A program made the position numbers and the translations under genes. The notes beneath the pieces were generated by a model, which had not been told where the DNA came from, made no database searches, and saw only the letters and a list, made by a program, of their open reading frames with translations. A stretch of DNA of 22,392 nucleotides. Source: Euglena gracilis. Lineage: Eukaryota > Euglenozoa > Euglenophyceae > Euglenales > Euglenaceae. Of the stretch, positions 17,651 to 22,392 are shown piece by piece (within the stretch, counting starts at the first letter, position 1; each line of letters starts with the position of its first letter). The DNA lies in contig CAAHFI010374370.1 of assembly GCA_900893395.1 (NCBI GenBank), forward strand, positions 1 to 22,392, in the 5' to 3' direction.

Positions 17651-18850
17651 TTCCCCGTGACATCCCCCAGGATGTCCCCGCATTTCCACAACGTTTTCCA
17701 CAACCGAAAACACCGTTTCCTACCCTAGGGGTAAAGAGAAAGCTGCCCCCCTACCCACCGCACTTTTACCGCTCGTTTCCCATGCGGTAGGGAAAGCCAG
17801 TAGCTTAACCCCGCACGTTTCGCTGGGTTCCCAGGCGAAAGCCCAAAGGCCTGAAGTTTACGGTGTCGAGTAGCCGCCCAGCTGCACAACTTTTTCGTTT
17901 TCCACCAGGTGTGTCGATTCAGACACCCCTGTACACCCCCAGCAGCTACCCCAACCGACACCAACTTATGCACTGACACCCACACAAACGCGCACCACAT
18001 GCACCAACCCTCCTACCAATGCGCTCACTGTCGGAGAATTCCGCTTACCATGATTTTGATTGTGGATGTCTAGTTGAAACTTCCAAACTAATCCGATTGG
18101 ATCCGCAACCGGGAAATTTTCCCCCCCACTCACCTGGTAGTGGTACCTCTACACTTGGTACGGATTTAATAGATAACCAAAAGGTACACAGCCTTGGTAC
18201 CATGGGTGATACACCCATCAGTACACTTGGTAGTTATTCACAGCTCACAAATCCACTTGGCAGTTTTTTCGCAATTCGCGAAAGTGAATCAAGCACTCAG
18301 TGCAAAGGCATAGCCTCCCTCTTCGGATTTGCGCATAGCGCTCCCTATGCGCCTATGGCGCTCTCCAACACCCCGCGCACATAGTGCGAATTCCGCGCAT
18401 ATCGCGCTTGCCGCACATAGTGCGAATCCGCGCATATCGCGCATTCGCGCTATCGCGCATCACCGATGACTGGGTATATGCCCAACCCATGTGTGAGTGG
18501 ATGATTCACAATTCCGTTGTTCTGTGTTACAGCGTGTTCCCCCCTTCAGGATGTTGAGCAGATCTCCAAGTACACCAAGGATACCTGGAATGCTTTTCAA
18601 TTTGGTCAATATCGAATTTTGAAACATTGGTTTTCAAAAATCGCCGATATGGCGGATTCTTTTTGATTTGACCTTAGAAATTGATGCATTCTCCTCCAAC
18701 GCGCATTCGCGATTACCGCGACATTGGTCGCAACATTCTAACGCTTTTGATAAGTTTGGGGAGACACTATCCTATGGATGCATCCCCCCCTGAAACTTAT
18801 CCCGCTTGTTGTAGATAAAGATTTTCCAGGATCAAGCGCGAGGCGCATTA
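17651..18850 (+). other. Spacer between protease and RT, hairpin- and repeat-rich
   Basis: No domain is recognised in this part of the element. It is dense in hairpins, including GTGTC-GATTCA-GACAC (17911-17926), ATGGGTG-ATA-CACCCAT (18202-18218), AGGC-ATA-GCCT (18306-18316), GCGCATAG with CTATGCGC (18331-18352) and GCGCC-TAT-GGCGC (18349-18361). Between about 18140 and 18260 the motif ACTTGG recurs several times. Confidence 0.5.
18373..18447. repeat. Tandem pair of about 37-bp repeats rich in GCGC palindromes
   Basis: CCGCGCACATAGTGCGAAT followed by TCCGCGCATATCGCGC (18373-18410) recurs with small differences at 18411-18447. Each unit holds GCGCATATCGCGC-like and GCACATAGTGC-like inverted repeats. 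Confidence 0.8.
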
Positions 18851-18859
18851 CTTGTTCCT

Positions 18860-20290
18860 GTGAATCCCGAAGCGGAATGGTTTCAAAATTTGACTTATGT
18901 CACATTTTATTGGTGGGACCTACCAAACGATGTTCCTCTATTCGAGGATTTCCGTGGAGTGGTATTACCACCTTTTCAAGAAATCATTTTCCGTGTTTGT
19001 TTCTTTGATGCTTTCCATGTTTCTCAATCTCCACCCCTGAATGTTAGTGTGTTGGATCATACCGACTATGTGGGAGCCGATACGGCTTTTGTCCATAATG
19101 CCGATAGGCATCACCGTTCGCCCCCTATGGTCGATATGACCCATAAACAGGTTTCCGCTGTCATTGAAAGTGCAGGACAGCACCCAATCAGCAGAATTTG
19201 TACGCGCATCAGTCGCGAATTTTCTGGTGTTTTGGAAAATCTGTTTACGCTTGCGATATAGATCCCGCTATTCGCGGACCTTTTGGTGTTTGTAAGAATC
19301 GAGCTTAAGGAAGGCGCAAAGCCAATGCATCGGAAATTTTTCCGTTGTTCAGGAGAAAGAGAGATAGCTCAATGAAATGATTGAAAAGCTCATAGAGCGG
19401 AAGTGGATCATCCCTTCCAGAAGTGAATGGACCTCCCAAGCTTTGTGGTTCCTAAGCCCCCAGACCCATCAGGTCAGAAAAAGTGGAGGCTGGTACTGGA
19501 TTATCGGTACTTAAACTCGCAAACTAAGGATGACCCATTCCCGTTACCTCTAATTGAGGACCTTATCACAAAACAAGCGGATACCGCTTGTGGTCAATTT
19601 TCGACCTGGAGGATGGTTTCCACCAAATGCATCTGGATCCCGATTCGCAAGCCTATACGGCTTTTGTAACATCCAAAGGTGTTTACCAATGGACGGTTAT
19701 TACCAATGGGTGTTAAGAATGGACCAGCAATGTTTCAGCGCATGATCCAATGGGTCTTACGGGATTTACCGTTTGCGCTGGTATACATTGATGATGTTTT
19801 GGTTGGTACCCCCTTCTTCAGCGAGTACACACGAGAATATTCTCGACATTTCACTATCGTGATGTTCGCGCGGTATTAGCCGCATTTCTCAAACAGACTT
19901 TTTGTCAAAGGTGCAAAAATGCACTTATTTCGCGAAAATAAAGTTTTGCGGTCACATTCTCAATAATGGCCAACGCCGAGCGGCGCCTAGCAAACTAGAG
20001 GCCATTAAGAATGGACACCTGAGGTCATCAAGACCATCACCTATTTGAAAGGATTTTTGGGATTAGCCCAATACTACGCGATTTACATGAAAGATTTCGC
20101 GAAATCGCGGTACCTCTAACGAGGCAACTCAAAAAATCGCGCACCGAGAATACCAAAAATCAAATGGGACGCAGATATGCGTGAAGCTCTAGAGAGCATT
20201 AAAAAGCTAATGCTTGAAAATGTCGTACTCGACACCGCGGATCCCTACAAGCCTCATGTGCTAGAAGTCGATAACAGCGATTGCTGTAGG
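18860..20290 (+). pseudogene. Reverse transcriptase and start of the connection/RNase H part
   Basis: WRLVLDYRYLN and DPFPLPLIEDLI (about 19485-19563) are the conserved finger and palm entry of Ty3/gypsy RTs. LPMGVKNGPAMFQRMI and LVYIDDVLVGT (about 19700-19811) carry the grip block and the catalytic YIDD. After it, KFCGHIL and YLKGFLGLAQYY-type blocks belong to the thumb and connection, and VLEVDNSD is the expected start of RNase H. The upstream part to about 19260 is weakly conserved. Several breaks. Confidence 0.85.
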
Positions 20291-20294
20291 CGGA

Positions 20295-20436
20295 GTTCTG
20301 AGCCATATGCTCATATGCTCCGTCTTTCACTGGCTGATTCGCGCCAGGCCTGGGTCCAGGTTCAGGTCCAGTTCTGAGCCACATGCTCAATATGCTCCGT
20401 CTTTCACTGGCTGATTCGCGCCTGGCCTGGGTCCAG
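20295..20436. repeat. Tandem duplication, 76-bp period
   Basis: The segment beginning GTTCTGAGCC at 20295 is repeated from 20371, with a few substitutions and one extra base. Both copies contain ATGCTCCGTCTTTCACTGGC and TTCGCGCC. Confidence 0.9.
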
Positions 20437-20479
20437 ATTTGCCATGGTCCTATTTTATATAAACCCCTACCGGGTTTAG

Positions 20480-20878
20480 TTTTACCCCACTCCCCATACA
20501 AAATTGTTTTTGGGCGAGACCCCCCAGCAATTGGTGATATACCAGCAAGAGACCAGCTCGAAGTAGCGTAACCTGTGAGACATGGTTCTCTGAGGTAGAG
20601 TCTCTCAGAACTACTGTTCAGAAACGCATTACTGATATCCATTCTCAAAAGAGAAAATAAATTTTTACAAAAATTCAAATCACCGCGGCTATAGTGCTGG
20701 TTGATCGCGTATGGGTTTCGGAATAGCCGAATCCGTATGCAAGCTTCCAAAGCTAGACCCCCTCTGGCTCGGACCCTGTGAAATCCTCGAACGCGTTTGG
20801 TGACAGTGGCAAGCTTAGCGTGCCCAACATCGAGGATGTTCACATGGATGATTTCAAGCCATATCTTTCCCCGCCTTA
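20480..20878 (+). pseudogene. Integrase C-terminal region of the chromovirus
   Basis: SPYKIVFGRDPP corresponds to the block that closes the integrase core in Ty3/gypsy elements. The later part, with DPLWLGP-like residues and VPNIEDVHMDDFKPYL, fits the GPY/F-type module before the chromodomain. Broken. Similarity is by block order only. Confidence 0.65.
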
Positions 20879-21100
20879 ATGGCAAAGCACTACCGTGCCT
20901 TTATTTTAAGCCCCGTTTCCAAGTTACCCGAAACGGATGATTTTGTGGTGGACAAATTCTCGATCACCAAAATTGATCGAGGAGTCCACTACTGGAAGGT
21001 CAGGTGGAAAGGCTATGGGCCAGAGAGGACACCTGGCAGCCAGCCTCCAGTTTTATTGGTGATGTCCAACAGGACTGGAAGCTCTGGAATAAAGAAATAA
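20879..21100 (+). pseudogene. Chromodomain at the end of pol
   Basis: FVVDKFSITKID and YWKVRWKGYGPE form the aromatic and basic core of a chromodomain (compare the usual YLVKWKGY), which directs integration to modified chromatin in chromoviruses. It follows the integrase end directly, and the element's coding region finishes near 21100 (AATAAA at 21088-21093). It defines the element as a chromovirus. Confidence 0.8.
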
Positions 21101-21390
21101 CATAGACATTTCTGTGATAATTTTTGAAATCGGCCTATATCCCTTTTCCTCCCCTCCCTGTGTTTTTCTCCCAAACCCAAGTCATTTCTCTCCTCTTTTT
21201 CTTACAGCTCATCAAAGCTACTTTTGCTTTCGGTCCCCGGACCAATGCAAGATTCAGGGCGCGGCCCAGGACCGCCCCCTATACAGTAAGCCATCCATCC
21301 CTATCCCAACACGCCTATGCGGCGGCACCCCAAGCCCAAGGGGCGCCCGCAATATGCGGTATATCAACCCCCTCCAGCCGCTTATCGGCT
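21101..21390. other. Pyrimidine-rich stretch with a 3' splice-site-like sequence
   Basis: No LTR or gene is recognised. At 21188-21207 a run of pyrimidines ends in TTACAG, a textbook 3' splice-acceptor shape, and is followed by frames that stay open into the Pro/Gln-rich part. No matching donor or branch point could be assigned. Confidence 0.4.
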
Positions 21391-21560
21391 CAGGCACAAA
21401 TGCCACCCCCCCCCCCTCAAATGGTTCAAGCACAAATGCCATACCCTCTCAGTCACATATGTCAGCCCCCTCTCAGGCACAAATGCCGCCCCCCTCTCAG
21501 GCACAAATGCCGCCCCTCACAGGCACAAATGCCGCCCCCATCTCCGGCGCAACCGCCACC
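21391..21560. repeat. CAGGCACAAATGCC minisatellite (6-7 units)
   Basis: Units start at 21391, 21427, 21450, 21474, 21498 and 21520, with a degenerate seventh near 21544. Spacing is 22-24 bp apart from one 36-bp step. In one frame each unit reads QAQMPPP, in another GTNAAP or RHKC. Each unit contains the inverted halves GGCA and TGCC. Confidence 0.85.
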
Positions 21561-22169
21561 TGTCGCTTATGCGGCCTCTGTGCCAATGGAGAGCTGCATA
21601 TGCGGCACAGCTCAACAGGCATATAGGTTCCAATGGAACAGTTTACAACCCAGCAGGTACACCAAGTTCAATGGAACAACAACAGTATGCGAGGCAGGGA
21701 CAGGCACCGTCCAATGGAGCAGTCACATTACGCCATGCCTGGCCCCTCACCTCCCATCCTGTATACCCCACAGTATGTTACATCTCAGCAACCCCAATCC
21801 CAACCCCAATCTCAACCCGTACAGGGTACCCCGCATCCCCTGACAATAACCCACCGCTATTGGCGGACATGCAGGATCGACCTGCAGCTTACCCAGCAGC
21901 CAAAATGGCTTATGCCCACAGGAATTGATTGGTCGCACAAGCGATATAAATCCTATCTTTAAGGCCCTCTCATTTTGCAGCCAATGTCAATCCTCATGCT
22001 TGTAAACAAGCAAGAGAAGAGATTGCCCGAAGCGAAGCCCGATCGGGCAAGGGTAAAGGCAAAAGTGCTCCCAAACGACCCCCAGTTAAAGGCGAGAAAG
22101 GCCAATATCGGAACGTCTATGAGGACGACATATGGAAGCTCTATTCGAGCACATCAAAAGCAACCATGA
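21561..22169 (+). pseudogene. Pro/Gln-rich then Lys/Arg-rich coding remnant, family unknown
   Basis: Overlapping + strand frames are rich in Pro, Gln and Ser (TPQYVTSQQPQSQPQSQPVQ) at about 21630-21840, then Lys/Arg/Ala-rich at about 21990-22120. The combination suggests a disordered, nucleic-acid-binding N-terminal region of a larger protein continuing to the right. It could be the Gag start of another retroelement or a host gene. No motif decides, and the coding sequence does not stay in one frame. Confidence 0.35.
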
Positions 22170-22392
22170 ACTCGCATTCGAGGCCATGCGAAAGTTCTAA
22201 AACGAACTTTCTCTCCCAATCTTGGTCGCATCACCCGTTGTGATCGTGACCCGAAGCTCTATCTGGAGCGTAACCGTGAGTTCCACCATGATGGAACTCT
22301 GTATGCCTATGAGGGCAACCTAACCCTCGGTCCGATATTGGACGGTCTGCCGGATTCTGGCACGTTTTGGTTCTGGGCGGGATACCCCACCA
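22170..22392 (+). CDS. Unrecognised coding fragment running off the window
   Basis: This frame is open from 22170 to the window end. Its best part, from 22209, reads FSPNLGRITRCDRDPKLYLE and then YAYEGNLTLGPILDGLPDSG and FWFWAGYP. The residue mix and absence of low complexity look like genuine folded protein. I do not recognise the family. It follows the Pro/Gln-rich and basic segment directly and may be its continuation. The hairpin GAGTTCCA with TGGAACTC (22278-22299) lies inside it. Confidence 0.4.

Larger units (their letters stand above)
12253..21100 (+). mobile_element. Ty3/gypsy chromovirus fossil (LTR, gag, protease, RT, integrase end, chromodomain)
   Basis: An LTR, an initiator-tRNA primer site and a structured leader are followed in order by a coiled-coil and capsid-like Gag region, a zinc knuckle, protease, RT with YIDD, an integrase C-terminal part and a chromodomain. 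The gene order with protease before RT and integrase last, plus the chromodomain, defines a Ty3/gypsy chromovirus. The copy is broken in many places (well over ten breaks), parts of pol are poorly represented, and no 3' LTR is seen in the window. No LTR pair is available for dating, but the degree of decay points to an old insertion. Confidence 0.8.

Noticed and set aside
18373-18447. A CRISPR-like array of short palindromic repeats.
   Set aside because: There are only two units directly abutting, no spacers and no cas genes, in a eukaryotic retroelement setting.
20199-20885. A 228-codon minus-strand frame containing MDISNAFLN, which resembles an RT active-site block.
   Set aside because: It is antisense to the RNase H/integrase part of the chromovirus and to the 76-bp duplication. 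The RT-like words are isolated, with no YxDD or other block in order.
21101-22392. A 3' LTR of the chromovirus after the chromodomain.
   Set aside because: The triple-hairpin module, TGTAC/GTACA ends and TGTGCTCTGC block found in the other two LTRs are all absent here.

Overview
The window looks like repeat-rich nuclear DNA of a eukaryote, most likely a protist or alga. There is no operon structure, no rRNA or tRNA gene and no plausible intact bacterial gene. Almost everything recognisable is a decayed retroelement. The species cannot be named from the sequence. Every protein assignment below was made by eye from motifs, not by a search. LAYOUT. 1-5080 (+ strand): a stack of three copies of one non-LTR (LINE-like) family, copies A, D and B. 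The family has a reverse transcriptase (RT) followed by a C-terminal zinc knuckle and a restriction-like endonuclease (REL). The copies are joined by G-poor A/C-rich tails. 5081-7296: gene-free, partly AT-rich DNA with small tandem repeats and many short hairpins. 7297-7760: an LTR with a primer-binding site but no recognisable body behind it. 7784-10944 (- strand): copy C of the same REL family, the longest one here, with an N-terminal zinc-finger region, but cut short at its 3' end. 10945-11652: nothing recognised. 11653-12321 (- strand): an open, strongly GC3-biased coiled-coil coding sequence unlike anything around it. Its start lies inside the antisense strand of an LTR. 12253-21100 (+ strand): an old, heavily broken Ty3/gypsy chromovirus with LTR, initiator-tRNA primer site, structured leader, coiled-coil Gag, zinc knuckle with an RS-rich tail, protease, RT, integrase end and chromodomain. 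No 3' LTR is visible. 21101-22392: a Pro/Gln-rich stretch with a minisatellite, then an unrecognised coding fragment that runs off the window. HOW THE PARTS RELATE. There is no host pathway to describe; the window records layered insertions. The non-LTR family encodes its own nicking and priming enzymes, and its copies sit in or next to each other's tails. The chromovirus appears to have landed in, and cut off the 5' end of, the GC-rich coiled-coil gene. THE MOST UNUSUAL SIGNAL is not a gene. The LTRs, the LTR-element body and the gene-free DNA are sprinkled with dozens of tiny perfect hairpins (4-9 bp stems, usually 3-6 nt A/T-rich loops such as ATA, AATA, GATA, CAAT, TATTC). By eye they are much rarer in the non-LTR copies and in the GC-rich gene. 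In places the stems differ between copies by paired changes that keep the pairing. A second candidate for novelty is the REL family itself, with its shared RPxD-x14-D...KY endonuclease signature in three divergent copies.
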